From JAYWAM01 sp043782425 (GTDB lineage: Bacteria; Pseudomonadota; Gammaproteobacteria; Burkholderiales; Usitatibacteraceae), in contig JAYWAM010000024.1 of the NCBI GenBank assembly GCA_043782425.1, positions 1-49,808 of the forward strand: a stretch of 49,808 nt of DNA, given 5' to 3'. Under the pieces are notes generated by a model. The model ran no database searches. It was not told where the DNA came from and worked only from the letters and a program-made list of their open reading frames with translations. Shown here in pieces: positions 43,029-49,808 of the stretch (positions within the stretch are counted from its first letter, which is position 1; every line of letters starts with the position of its first letter). A program made the translations under genes and the position numbers.

Positions 43029-43855
43029 GCCCGGCGCCTGGCCCAATAAGCAGCGCCGCCCAAAACGAGCGCGAAAAGCACGCTCAGCCAGCCAAGATCG
43101 CCGCCACCGGTGTACCCCGGCTTGTTCTCGACCTTGAAGTTGGCGTCCGTCTTGATGCGTTCCCTGAATCCGCTCAACTCGGCTTGCAGCCGGGGGATCA
43201 GTTCTTCGACAGCCTTGTTATATCCATCCAGACGGGCCTCACGGGATCGCTCGCTAAAACCAACAAGCGATGCACTGCCCTTGATCTGGCTGGTGCCCGG
43301 CGCCCGAAAGAGCAGCTTACGGCTGCGAACGTCGAAGACGGAAGTGTCGACCATGGTTTGGATGTCGTACTGATCGCCATGGATAATGTAGGCGCCGATG
43401 ATCGTCCAATAGAGAACCGAAAGCGAGTTAGAGTCATTGAATTGAACCTGGTCGTATGAAAGCAGCGCCATCACTTCAACATTGAACATGCCGGCGACCT
43501 GTTCCAGGTTGGTAAATCCGCCCTTGGCGCGCAGGTATTGCGTCGGAATGACCTCGATATTCCCGATAAAGCCATATTGCAAGAAAGCAGCTTTTACCCG
43601 CTCAAGCAACTTTGTCTTATCAGCCTCGGGAAGTCCAGTCCCCCAGCCGCCGCCTGGTACGAAAACAATGCCGACACGAACGGGGGGTCGTAGATACGTA
43701 ACTGAAGGCGTTAGCTGCGGCGCTTCTTTCGCATCTGGATAAAGATAATCAACAATGCTGCCTGCCTGTTTGGCGCCGCCATGAGATAACCAGGAAGCGC
43801 ATCCGCTAAGCGCAAGGACCAGTACAGCAATCAGCGTTGCAAACACGGTTTTCAT
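43025..43855 (-). CDS. Rhombotarget lipoprotein (GlyGly-CTERM)
   Basis: The 276-aa protein has a lipoprotein signal (LVLALSGCAS) and a C-terminal GlyGly-CTERM: YTGGGDLGWLSVLF, a hydrophobic stretch and a basic end (YWARRRA). It matches the 'rhombotarget lipoprotein' group, which is encoded next to its processing enzyme; here the two genes overlap by 4 bp. The dual lipid anchor and cleavable tail are typical of the group. The function of the mature domain is unknown. Confidence 0.88.
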   Translation of the reverse strand: MKTVFATLIAVLVLALSGCASWLSHGGAKQAGSIVDYLYPDAKEAPQLTPSVTYLRPPVRVGIVFVPGGGWGTGLPEADKTKLLERVKAAFLQYGFIGNIEVIPTQYLRAKGGFTNLEQVAGMFNVEVMALLSYDQVQFNDSNSLSVLYWTIIGAYIIHGDQYDIQTMVDTSVFDVRSRKLLFRAPGTSQIKGSASLVGFSERSREARLDGYNKAVEELIPRLQAELSGFRERIKTDANFKVENKPGYTGGGDLGWLSVLFALVLGGAAYWARRRA

Positions 43856-43968
43856 GATGTCCCCTTCAAGAAAGATGAGATTGGTTGGTAAACGTGGGGG
43901 TTACGTGGTGCAGAAAACAATTCTGTTGGCACCTTGATTCCACTGCGTTTTGTCCATCCAAAAGAACC

Positions 43969-44412
43969 TTAGTTTCCCCTGTATCGAAGCGTATTGAGAA
44001 TCGCATTTGTCATCTCAATATCACTCAGGGCCTCATCGGAAATTCGATAAAACATTCGCTCGCGGATACGGGTGAGTTCTCCGACAAGATATTGCACTGG
44101 CAAACCGGAATTGAGCATAGCCTCCGGACTAAGCTTGTCATCCTTGCCATAGTTCGCGTACATGACGGACAAGCGTTGCTTCATGTCACTGTCGCTAAGT
44201 CTTGTCTTACCAGGAATACCAGAAAACTGTTTCTGGAGCACCTCGTAATTGGTAGCTTCAATATCTTGGCGAATTCTTGCATAGTACTCTTGGGATTTTG
44301 CGTCGAAATCCTTTGTGTTAATTCCCAGCATGACTGTTCGTCCTTGCGGACCGCCAATCTTCATCATAAAAGCTGTCGCGCGCGCGAAGGTGTCATAGTC
44401 GCGCTTCGCCAT
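43969..44412 (-). CDS. Hypothetical protein
   Basis: A 147-aa protein from ATG 44412 (MAKRDYDTFARATAFM), preceded by a possible GAGGTTAGAGA ribosome-binding site. It is mostly helical and polar, with segments such as KSQEYYARIRQDIEATNYEV and LVGELTRIRERMFYRISDEA. There is no signal peptide or membrane segment, and I do not recognise a family. The frame extends to 44535, but the added N-terminus looks non-coding. Confidence 0.5.
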   Translation of the reverse strand: MAKRDYDTFARATAFMMKIGGPQGRTVMLGINTKDFDAKSQEYYARIRQDIEATNYEVLQKQFSGIPGKTRLSDSDMKQRLSVMYANYGKDDKLSPEAMLNSGLPVQYLVGELTRIRERMFYRISDEALSDIEMTNAILNTLRYRGN

Positions 44413-44617
44413 CGTGGCTTCTCTAACCTCGGGGACGCTTTCCGGCGATCCGAGCCAAATACGCTGCCGCGCGCGCGGCGAGCGATACCGCGAAGTTGCG
44501 AATGCCGAGTTCGCCGTTGGGTTCCGAGCACTCACCTTTCATCAATCCCGCCCGCAATTTTAAGCATGGCTTGCGGTGCAGCACGACATCGCGGAGCGTG
44601 ATCAGCTTCGGCGTATC

Positions 44618-44672
44618 GCGCTCTAGGGAACAATAAGAACAATAAGGGACAGACCACGTTTTATTACGCCAC
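44618..44672. repeat. REP/RAYT-like intergenic motif
   Basis: An AATAAGGGACAGACCACGTT motif with a preceding AGAACAATAA lies here. Such 'GTGGTCTGTCCC' stretches are often seen beside REP-associated transposase genes, but no transposase gene is present. The rest of 44536-44745 holds no gene I can support. Confidence 0.3.
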
Positions 44673-44683
44673 ATCATGTCCCG

Positions 44684-44738
44684 GTCAAAACTTATTGCTC
44701 TAGCCAAAGAACTCATGCCACGCCCTTTCAATCGTTTC
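44684..44738. repeat. Direct repeat A flanking the toxin-antitoxin modules
   Basis: The core CAAAGAACTCATGCCACGCC is followed by CTTTCAATCGTTTC and preceded by GTCAAAACTTATTGC. It lies just before the 3' end of hicB and matches repeats B and C. Confidence 0.75.
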
Positions 44739-44745
44739 ACTATCT

Positions 44746-45150
44746 TCAGCCCCGCTCCTTGCCGCCCGCCATTTCGGACACCGCAGCCTTGGCCAGAAAA
44801 CCCGAACGGGTGAGGTGGTGGGCCTTGGCGTAGGTATCAATCCTTTTCACCAGCCCTTCCGGCAGAGACACGTTCAGGCGCACGGGGCGCGTGGTGAGTT
44901 GGGACACATCGACATCGATCAGCATCCACACGCCGCCTTTGTATTTTGATTGGGCGGCGAGTTTTTCCAGCGGGGTGGGCGCTGGAATGTCCATGTCTTC
45001 GCCTTCGCAATAGAGTTCGATGGCCTCCAGGATTTTTTCGGGAAGCTCGTCCCAGCTATCCGCCGCCGAGTAGCAACCCGGAAAATCGGGGACGGTGACG
45101 CCGTGGGCGTGACGCTTGTCGCCCAGATGAATATAAATCGGGTACAGCAT
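44746..45150 (-). CDS. hicB: HicB-family antitoxin
   Basis: The 134-aa protein starts at ATG 45150 with a GGAGGT ribosome-binding site. It has a partial RNase-H-like fold with the HicB motif VTVPDFPGCYSAADSWDELP and a C-terminal ribbon-helix-helix (RLNVSLPEGLVKRIDTYAKA) for DNA binding and autoregulation. It neutralises the HicA RNase encoded just upstream. A GTG at 45168 would lengthen it into hicA; ATG is more likely. Confidence 0.92.
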   Translation of the reverse strand: MLYPIYIHLGDKRHAHGVTVPDFPGCYSAADSWDELPEKILEAIELYCEGEDMDIPAPTPLEKLAAQSKYKGGVWMLIDVDVSQLTTRPVRLNVSLPEGLVKRIDTYAKAHHLTRSGFLAKAAVSEMAGGKERG

Positions 45151-45152
45151 GG

Positions 45153-45341
45153 TTACCTCCAAACCCATCCGGCTTGCCGGAAGATGTTGCGCAGCGTGCC
45201 CATAGGCAAATCCTTGCGCGGATGAGGCACCACGACGTGGCCGGGTTTATCGGGATGTTTGTATTTGGCATGGTCGCCCTTGCCGCCTACCCGCACCCAG
45301 CCTTCACGTTCCAGCCGTTTGATGAGTGCCGCGCTGTTCAC
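45153..45341 (-). CDS. hicA: HicA-family mRNA interferase toxin
   Basis: The 62-aa double-stranded RNA-binding fold toxin cleaves mRNA. It matches the family throughout: ALIKRLEREGWVRVGGKG, the catalytic His in GDHAKYKHPD and the conserved end VVVPHPRKDLPMGTLRNIFR. It starts at GTG 45341 and its stop lies 2 bp before hicB. The gene order toxin-antitoxin is usual for hicAB. Confidence 0.93.
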   Translation of the reverse strand: MNSAALIKRLEREGWVRVGGKGDHAKYKHPDKPGHVVVPHPRKDLPMGTLRNIFRQAGWVWR

Positions 45342-45405
45342 ATTGTATTACACACAAATACACAACGCAACGCGGAATCGAGCGGAGCCATCCGCATCGG
45401 CCACG

Positions 45406-45441
45406 GTCAAAACTGATTGCTTTGACCAAAGAACTCATGCC
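45406..45441. repeat. Direct repeat B between the two modules
   Basis: GTCAAAACTGATTGCTTTGA followed by CCAAAGAACTCATGCC matches repeats A and C; it diverges after CATGCC. Confidence 0.75.
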
Positions 45442-45456
45442 GCTTATCGCGCGCCT

Positions 45457-45666
45457 TCACGCAGCCTTAAGAGCCGCTTCGAGATTCTCCGGCAGTTGCA
45501 GGGGCGCGAACATGCCGATTGGATAGAGGTAGTCCTCGCCAGATTCGTCCACCACGCGCAGCATGCCGCGCGCCTTGGCGTCGTTGTCTGGAAGGAGTTC
45601 ATACAGCTTGCGCGGCTCCAGGGAGGCCGCGTAGCCTTCGTTGTTCAAACACACCGCATAACTCAT
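45457..45666 (-). CDS. Small unnamed protein, toxin-antitoxin-like module gene 2
   Basis: The 69-aa protein MSYAVCLNNEGYAASLEPRK onward resembles a small bacterial family that starts MSYAVCxxNEGYxASLE and ends with an acidic helix; I know of no assigned function. It overlaps the upstream gene (stop TGA within ATGA). The two genes occur together between direct repeats B and C. Confidence 0.7.
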   Translation of the reverse strand: MSYAVCLNNEGYAASLEPRKLYELLPDNDAKARGMLRVVDESGEDYLYPIGMFAPLQLPENLEAALKAA

Positions 45667-45896
45667 AAGAACCTCTTTATCTTGTATTCCACCTTGCCGA
45701 TGCCGTGGGCCTCGTACCAGTGAATCTCGGCGCGGCAGGTCTCGCCGTTTTCAAGCACGATCCAGGCTACGCCTTTTTTCTTCTTCCAGTTGCCCGCACC
45801 GTGAAACTTGCGCAAGCGCGGCAGTTCCCGAATGCCGCTGCCTTCCGCTATGGTTTCTACCGCGTCGATCGTGCTGGTAATGCGGAACCCGGGCAT
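45663..45896 (-). CDS. Small unnamed protein, toxin-antitoxin-like module gene 1
   Basis: The 77-aa basic protein has an N-terminal strand (FRITSTIDAVETIAEG), a Lys-rich KFHGAGNWKKKKG loop and a C-terminal EIHWYEAHGIGKVEYKIKRF. The GIGK/EIHWYE segment recurs in small proteins of this type that accompany partners like gene 2. It resembles the compact fold of RelE/HigB-like proteins in size and charge, but I cannot assign it to them. Confidence 0.65.
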   Translation of the reverse strand: MPGFRITSTIDAVETIAEGSGIRELPRLRKFHGAGNWKKKKGVAWIVLENGETCRAEIHWYEAHGIGKVEYKIKRFL

Positions 45897-45963
45897 ATGC
45901 GCTAGTCAATTATAAGCGTGGCTTGGCATGTTGGTTAGTCACAATTCAACACCCCATTCGACC

Positions 45964-46020
45964 GACAATAAACTGATTGCCTTGAGCAGAGAATTCATGC
46001 CACGCCCTTTCAATCGTTTC
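45964..46020. repeat. Direct repeat C after the second module
   Basis: AACTGATTGCCTTGAGCAGA, then GAATTCATGCCACGCCCTTT and CAATCGTTTC, is a close copy of repeats A and B. Confidence 0.75.
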
Positions 46021-46080
46021 TCCATTTTCCGATACTAACCACTCGCGATCTATTGGGCATTGCATTATCTTTCGTGGCAT

Positions 46081-46132
46081 CTTTCCCACCCTCTCCCTGC
46101 CCTTTCCCGCCCAAGCGGGCGAGGGGGCTTTT
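46081..46132. repeat. CTCTCCC-type intergenic repeat
   Basis: A CACCCTCTCCCTGCCC stretch and an inverted CCCGCCCAAGCGGGCGAGG hairpin lie just beyond the nrdG stop. The repeat type is the same as at 12.6 and 25.7 kb. Confidence 0.5.
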
Positions 46133-46838
46133 ACCTTCCCTCACCCCTACGCACCGCAAACGTCTCGAACATCGGCCGAATGAGATCGCACATCTCGTCG
46201 TCCACATACCCCGCCGCGTTGACCGCTGCAAGTCCCGCATCGGCGCAGCCGGTGGGACGAAATTCCTGTAGCACATAATTTTTTGCGCCGATGCCTGAGA
46301 GGGTTTTTGCGAGCGCAAGTAGACGTTCTTTCGATATCAGCGCGGGATGCACCGTGGTGCGGAATTCGCAATCGACGCCGCTCCCGATGAGCATCTGCGC
46401 GCTCTCCATCGCCTTCATGCCGCTGCCGGGCGCGCCGGTGGTGGCGTCGTAGTTTTCGAAATCGGCTTTGATGTCCATGCCCACCCAGTCGAGGAAAGGC
46501 AACAGCTTGCCAAGCCGCGACGGATAAGGCCCGGCGGTGTGCAGCGCGACCTTGTAACCGAGCGCGCGCGTTTCCATCACCGCATCGTGCAGGCCGCGCT
46601 GCAAGGTGGGCTCGCCGCCGCTGAACACCACGGCATCGAGCAGGCCGCGGCGGCGTTCGAGGAAGCGCCTGACCCAGGGCCATGAAACCATGGTCTCGGA
46701 CTTGCGCGGTATCAGGTGCGCGTTGTGGCAATAGCCGCAACGCCACGAACAGCCCTGACAGAACACCACGGCGGAAAGATGGCCGGGATAGTCGGTGGAG
46801 GTGAGCGGTGTGATGCCGCCGATGCTCAAGGATTGCAT
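46131..46838 (-). CDS. nrdG: Anaerobic ribonucleotide reductase activating protein
   Basis: NrdG is a radical-SAM enzyme that installs the glycyl radical on NrdD. The 235-aa protein has the cluster motif FCQGCSWRCGYCHNAHL (C-x3-C-x2-C with an additional Cys), the SAM-binding VFSGGEPTLQ and the family's DWVGMDIKADFENY. It lies downstream of the split nrdD in the same operon, 75 bp after the glycyl-radical protein gene. Confidence 0.92.
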   Translation of the reverse strand: MQSLSIGGITPLTSTDYPGHLSAVVFCQGCSWRCGYCHNAHLIPRKSETMVSWPWVRRFLERRRGLLDAVVFSGGEPTLQRGLHDAVMETRALGYKVALHTAGPYPSRLGKLLPFLDWVGMDIKADFENYDATTGAPGSGMKAMESAQMLIGSGVDCEFRTTVHPALISKERLLALAKTLSGIGAKNYVLQEFRPTGCADAGLAAVNAAGYVDDEMCDLIRPMFETFAVRRGEGR

Positions 46839-46913
46839 GGCGGATTCACCGGCTGAAGATGGGCAACAATGCTCTCCCCGCTATAAGCGGAAAGTCGCGC
46901 TTGCCGACGGCCC

Positions 46914-47102
46914 TTACAAAGCGCAGCGCGCTTCGGCGAAATATTTGCGTCCGTAGAATTCTCCCTTCTTGCCGATATTGAACGAGGTCACGGGGCGGTG
47001 GTAGCCCATGACGCGCGTCCAGATTTCACACGGCTGGCGCTCTTCATCCTTGAGTTCGATGGCGACGGTTTCCAGACGGGTTTGATTGCTGAGATCATTC
47101 AT
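46914..47102 (-). CDS. nrdD: Separate glycyl-radical protein of class III ribonucleotide reductase
   Basis: The 62-aa protein starts at ATG 47102 behind a strong GAGGAGG ribosome-binding site. Its C-terminal half (CEIWTRVMGYHRPVTSFNIG then KKGEFYGRKYF) aligns with the end of ordinary NrdD, where the RVxGY motif carries the radical glycine; that glycine is residue 33 here. The large NrdD encoded upstream ends before this segment. So the catalytic subunit is encoded as two polypeptides, with the radical site on the small one. The N-terminal half (about 24 residues) has no equivalent that I can name. Confidence 0.85.
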   Translation of the reverse strand: MNDLSNQTRLETVAIELKDEERQPCEIWTRVMGYHRPVTSFNIGKKGEFYGRKYFAEARCAL

Positions 47103-47163
47103 GGTTTGCCTCCTCGTTGGTGATGATTTTTGGGTTGCTGCGGTTTGTCGCTGTGTCCAGCAT

Positions 47164-49215
47164 TCATGAAGCCTGGGCGAGTTCCAGGCGCTTGCCGGCG
47201 ATGATGTCTTCATCGCAGCGCGGGCAAAACTTGTGCTCGCCTTTGAGGTAGCCGTGCCTGGGGCAGATGGAGAACGTGGGCGTGACGGTGATGTAGGGCA
47301 CGTTGAAGCGCTCGAGCGCGCGGCGCACCAGGTTTTTGCACGCCACACTGCTCGATATCTGCTCGGTCATGTAAAGGTGCACCACGGTGCCGCCGGTGTA
47401 TTTGCGTTGCAGTTCTTCCTGCCGCTCTAGCGCCTCGAACGGGTCGTCGGTGAAGCCCACGGGCAGTTGCGATGAGTTGGTGTAGTACGGCATGTCGTCG
47501 GCGCCGGCCTGCAGGATGCCGGGGAAGCGCTTGCGGTCTTCCTTGGCGAAGCGGTAGGTGGTGCCTTCCGCAGGGGTCGCTTCGAGGTTGTACATGTGGC
47601 CGGTCTCGTCCTGAAAGGCGAGGATGCGCGCGCGGATATAGTCCAGAAAGCGGCACGCGAACTCGTGCCCCCAGGCGCTGGTGATGTCGTGCTCGTCGGC
47701 GCTGAAGTTGCGGATCATCTCGTTGATGCCGTTCACGCCGAGGGTGGAGAAATGATTGCGCAGCGTGCCCAGGTAGCGCTTGGTGTAGGGGAACAGGCCG
47801 GCATCCATGTGGCGCTGGATGACTTTGCGCTTGATCTCCAGGCTGTTCTTGCCGATTTCCAGTAGCTCGTGCAGGCGCGCGAACAGCGCCTCTTCGTCGC
47901 CTTTGTACAGATGCCCGAGGCGCGCGCAATTGATGGTCACCACGCCGAGCGATCCGGTTTGCTCGGCGCTGCCGAACAGGCCGTTGCCGCGCTTCAAGAG
48001 TTCGCGCAGATCAAGCTGCAGGCGGCAGCACATCGAGCGGATCATGCTCGGCTTCAAATCCGAATTAATGAAGTTCTGGAAATACGGCAGCCCGTATTTG
48101 GCGGTCATCTCGAACAGCAGATCGCTGTTGGGAGAATCCCAGTCGAAATCCGGCGTCATGTTGTAGGTGGGAATGGGGAAGGTGAACACGCGCCCCTTGG
48201 CGTCGCCCGCCATCATCACTTCGATGTAAGCGCGGTTGATCATGTCCATCTCGGCCTGCAGCTCGCCGTAGGTGAAGGCGCATTCCTTGCCGCCGATCAC
48301 CGGCACCTGTTCGCGCAAATCCTCGGGGCACACCCAGTCGAAAGTGAGGTTGGTGAACGGCGTCTGCGTGCCCCAGCGCGAGGGAACGTTGAGGTTGTAG
48401 ATCAGCTCCTGAATGGATTGCTTGACCTCGTCGAACGCAAGCTTGTCTTGGCGGATGAAGGGCGCCATGTAGGTGTCGAAAGAACTGAACGCCTGCGCCC
48501 CAGCCCATTCGTTTTGCAGCGTGCCGAGAAAATTTACGATCTGCCCCACCGCGCTGGTCATGTGTTTGGGCGGCCCCGCCTCGACCTTGCCCGGCACGCC
48601 GTTCAGCCCCTCGTGCAGCAGCGCGCGCAGCGACCAGCCGGCGCAGTAGCCCGCGAGCATGTCGAGGTCGTGCACATGGATGTCGCCTTCGCGGTGCGCG
48701 ATGCCGACCTCGGGCGGATAGACATGCGACAGCCAGTAGTTGGCCACCACCTTGCCCGAGACGTTGAGGATGAGGCCGCCCAGCGAATAGCCCTGGTTGG
48801 CGTTGGCGTTGACGCGCCAGTCGAGCTGATCGAGATATTCGTTGACCGAGCTCGCCACGTCGACGACGGTCTTGCGATCCTGGCGCAGCTTCGAATGCTG
48901 CTCGCGATAGACGATGTAAGCGCGCGCCGTCTTCAGGAAGTTAGACGAGATCAGCACCTGCTCGACCACGTCCTGGATTTTTTCGATAGGCGGCGCATCG
49001 CCACGGAACTTGTGGATCAGCACCTTGACGACCTGCGCGGTGACGAGCTGCGCTTCGTTCTCGTCGAGATCGCCGGTCGCGCTGCCCGCACGCGCCAGCG
49101 CCGAGCGGATCTTGTCCGCCTCGAACGGCGCTGAGCTGCCGTCGCGCTTGATGACACCCCGGGGGAGCGTGATCATGGTGGCGTTGGTGCTGCGCGTTGC
49201 TTCTGCTGTGTTCAT
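47164..49215 (-). CDS. nrdD: Anaerobic ribonucleoside-triphosphate reductase, catalytic subunit without glycyl-radical tail
   Basis: NrdD reduces ribonucleoside triphosphates in the absence of oxygen. The 683-aa protein from ATG 49215 has an N-terminal ATP-cone (PRGVIKRDGSSAPFEADKIR), the barrel core (HREGDIHVHDLDMLAGYCAG, SMCCRLQLDLREL) and the C-terminal zinc site (CPRHGYLKGEHKFCPRCDED), then stops. The RVxGY glycyl-radical segment that normally follows the zinc site is missing; it is encoded by the next gene. The frame extends to 49299, but a ribosome-binding-like GAGGCAAGC precedes 49215. The operon order is nrdD-glycyl protein-nrdG. Confidence 0.92.
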   Translation of the reverse strand: MNTAEATRSTNATMITLPRGVIKRDGSSAPFEADKIRSALARAGSATGDLDENEAQLVTAQVVKVLIHKFRGDAPPIEKIQDVVEQVLISSNFLKTARAYIVYREQHSKLRQDRKTVVDVASSVNEYLDQLDWRVNANANQGYSLGGLILNVSGKVVANYWLSHVYPPEVGIAHREGDIHVHDLDMLAGYCAGWSLRALLHEGLNGVPGKVEAGPPKHMTSAVGQIVNFLGTLQNEWAGAQAFSSFDTYMAPFIRQDKLAFDEVKQSIQELIYNLNVPSRWGTQTPFTNLTFDWVCPEDLREQVPVIGGKECAFTYGELQAEMDMINRAYIEVMMAGDAKGRVFTFPIPTYNMTPDFDWDSPNSDLLFEMTAKYGLPYFQNFINSDLKPSMIRSMCCRLQLDLRELLKRGNGLFGSAEQTGSLGVVTINCARLGHLYKGDEEALFARLHELLEIGKNSLEIKRKVIQRHMDAGLFPYTKRYLGTLRNHFSTLGVNGINEMIRNFSADEHDITSAWGHEFACRFLDYIRARILAFQDETGHMYNLEATPAEGTTYRFAKEDRKRFPGILQAGADDMPYYTNSSQLPVGFTDDPFEALERQEELQRKYTGGTVVHLYMTEQISSSVACKNLVRRALERFNVPYITVTPTFSICPRHGYLKGEHKFCPRCDEDIIAGKRLELAQAS

Positions 49216-49358
49216 GCTTGCCTCGCTTTGCTGGGCCTGTGTTCGAAAGAGAGTTTCATTCGGACTGGTAAAATAGCCGTGAGCTGTCCCAGAAAACATG
49301 TCTCAAAAAACAATTCACTCTCATCCCTTTGATTTGTTTATTTCTAACGCAAATCACT

Positions 49359-49808
49359 CTACACTGGCTTCTCGCCAGAGTTATAGCGAATCAGTTTGTC
49401 CCAGTTGATTACGCCCTTATCGCAGTAATCGGTGAGAAACGTTTGAGTAAAGAGATTGAGCTTCTTTGCGCGCAGCGCTACCAACTCGTCATTGCGCTCC
49501 TTTGCACGCATACCGAGAGGCTCAATCATTTCCCTGTAGAGTTCGGCCCGGCCAGAGATAAGCTTCCAAAACCGTTGGCCGCAAACGAATATGGCGACTC
49601 GCTCAAGAAAGTTACCGAAAATAGTCTCCTCGCCAGATGACGCCGTGGCATCAAGAACAGACTCGATCAAATCATTGGCGGTAATTGCCCCTTTGGCCCT
49701 GAACAGATATGGATTCTTGCGTTTTAGGATTGCATCAAGAGTCAGACTTTTTAGCTTGGCGAGTTTCTTATCATGAAACTCTGGCCCAATGCGTTCCTCA
49801 ATGAACGC
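49359..49808 (-). CDS. PmeII-type restriction endonuclease-like protein (5' end outside window)
   Basis: The frame is open to the right edge and continues upstream. Visible residues read FIEERIGPEFHDKKLAKLKS, DAILKRKNPYLFRAKGAI, SSGEETIFGNFLERVAIFV and a C-terminus GVINWDKLIRYNSGEKPV. This pattern fits the PmeII family of Type II restriction endonucleases (the KNPYLFRAKN and SSxEETIFGxFLE blocks). No methyltransferase gene is visible in the window; it would have to lie to the right. The first in-frame start, TTG 49670, is internal. Confidence 0.72.
   Translation of the reverse strand, partial: AFIEERIGPEFHDKKLAKLKSLTLDAILKRKNPYLFRAKGAITANDLIESVLDATASSGEETIFGNFLERVAIFVCGQRFWKLISGRAELYREMIEPLGMRAKERNDELVALRAKKLNLFTQTFLTDYCDKGVINWDKLIRYNSGEKPV

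Noticed and set aside
43885..44601. 238-aa plus-strand ORF over the small minus-strand gene
   Set aside because: Composition looks random, and the opposite-strand protein has a better ribosome-binding site and protein-like composition, though neither is certain.
44423..44740. 105-aa minus-strand ORF beginning in direct repeat A
   Set aside because: It begins inside a repeat and crosses a REP-like motif; no family resemblance.
47869..49134. 421-aa ORF on the plus strand opposite nrdD
   Set aside because: It is an antisense shadow of the well-conserved nrdD gene.
49260..49360. FNR/Anr or NrdR binding site before nrdD
   Set aside because: Only a TTGAT half-site is visible near 49329; no complete palindrome or NrdR box was found.
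1..49808. tRNA, rRNA or CRISPR loci
   Set aside because: I found no cloverleaf-like, rRNA-like or spacer-repeat structure by reading the intergenic regions.

Overview
The window looks like a chromosomal segment of a betaproteobacterium, probably in or near the order Nitrosomonadales. This is inferred from the gene orders polA / LOG / DUF2782 / thrB / BPSS1780-type membrane protein / uvrD and leuS-lptE-holA-(island)-proA-nadD-rsfS-rlmH-maf-rng, and from a GlyGly-CTERM lipoprotein paired with a rhombosortase. A core backbone (polA, thrB, uvrD, leuS to rng, class III ribonucleotide reductase) is interrupted by several accessory blocks, many visibly decaying.

Region 1 (1-10.7 kb) is accessory: a large exported kelch/Ig-like protein split by one in-frame TGA, a VapC-like toxin that has lost its start and its antitoxin, and a Type I restriction-modification locus on the minus strand. 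In that locus hsdM is intact, hsdS carries a frameshift, hsdR carries a frameshift plus an internal deletion, a GIY-YIG gene sits among dispersed repeats between S and R, and a 25-codon tail of a second hsdS lies just beyond hsdR. Region 2 (10.7-21.2 kb) is core: polA (with a palindromic repeat inside its coding sequence), a LOG-family gene, DUF2782, thrB, a membrane protein and uvrD, with a UPF0175/DUF3368 pair, a nucleotidyltransferase remnant and a PemK/MazF-like pair in between.

Region 3 (21.4-42.3 kb) is the leuS-lptE-holA-proA-nadD-rsfS-rlmH-maf-rng block, split after holA by an 11.3-kb island (25.6-36.9 kb). The island is bounded by two copies of the last ~195 bp of holA, which marks it as inserted or created by duplication. 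It encodes a 1957-aa secreted Ig/SBBP-repeat protein, three tandem near-identical lipoprotein genes and a secreted protein resembling the phospholipase C/S1-P1 zinc fold, all co-directional and nearly contiguous. The first lipoprotein copy is interrupted by a ~0.53-kb element with ~60-bp terminal inverted repeats that encodes a small membrane protein. This island is the best candidate for an undescribed exported system.

Region 4 (42.4-49.8 kb), on the minus strand, holds the rhombosortase/rhombotarget pair, a small unknown gene, two toxin-antitoxin-like modules (hicAB and an unnamed two-gene module) delimited by three copies of a short direct repeat, and an anaerobic ribonucleotide reductase operon in which the glycyl-radical segment of NrdD is a separate 62-aa protein, followed by nrdG. 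At the right edge is a partial gene resembling PmeII-type restriction endonucleases.
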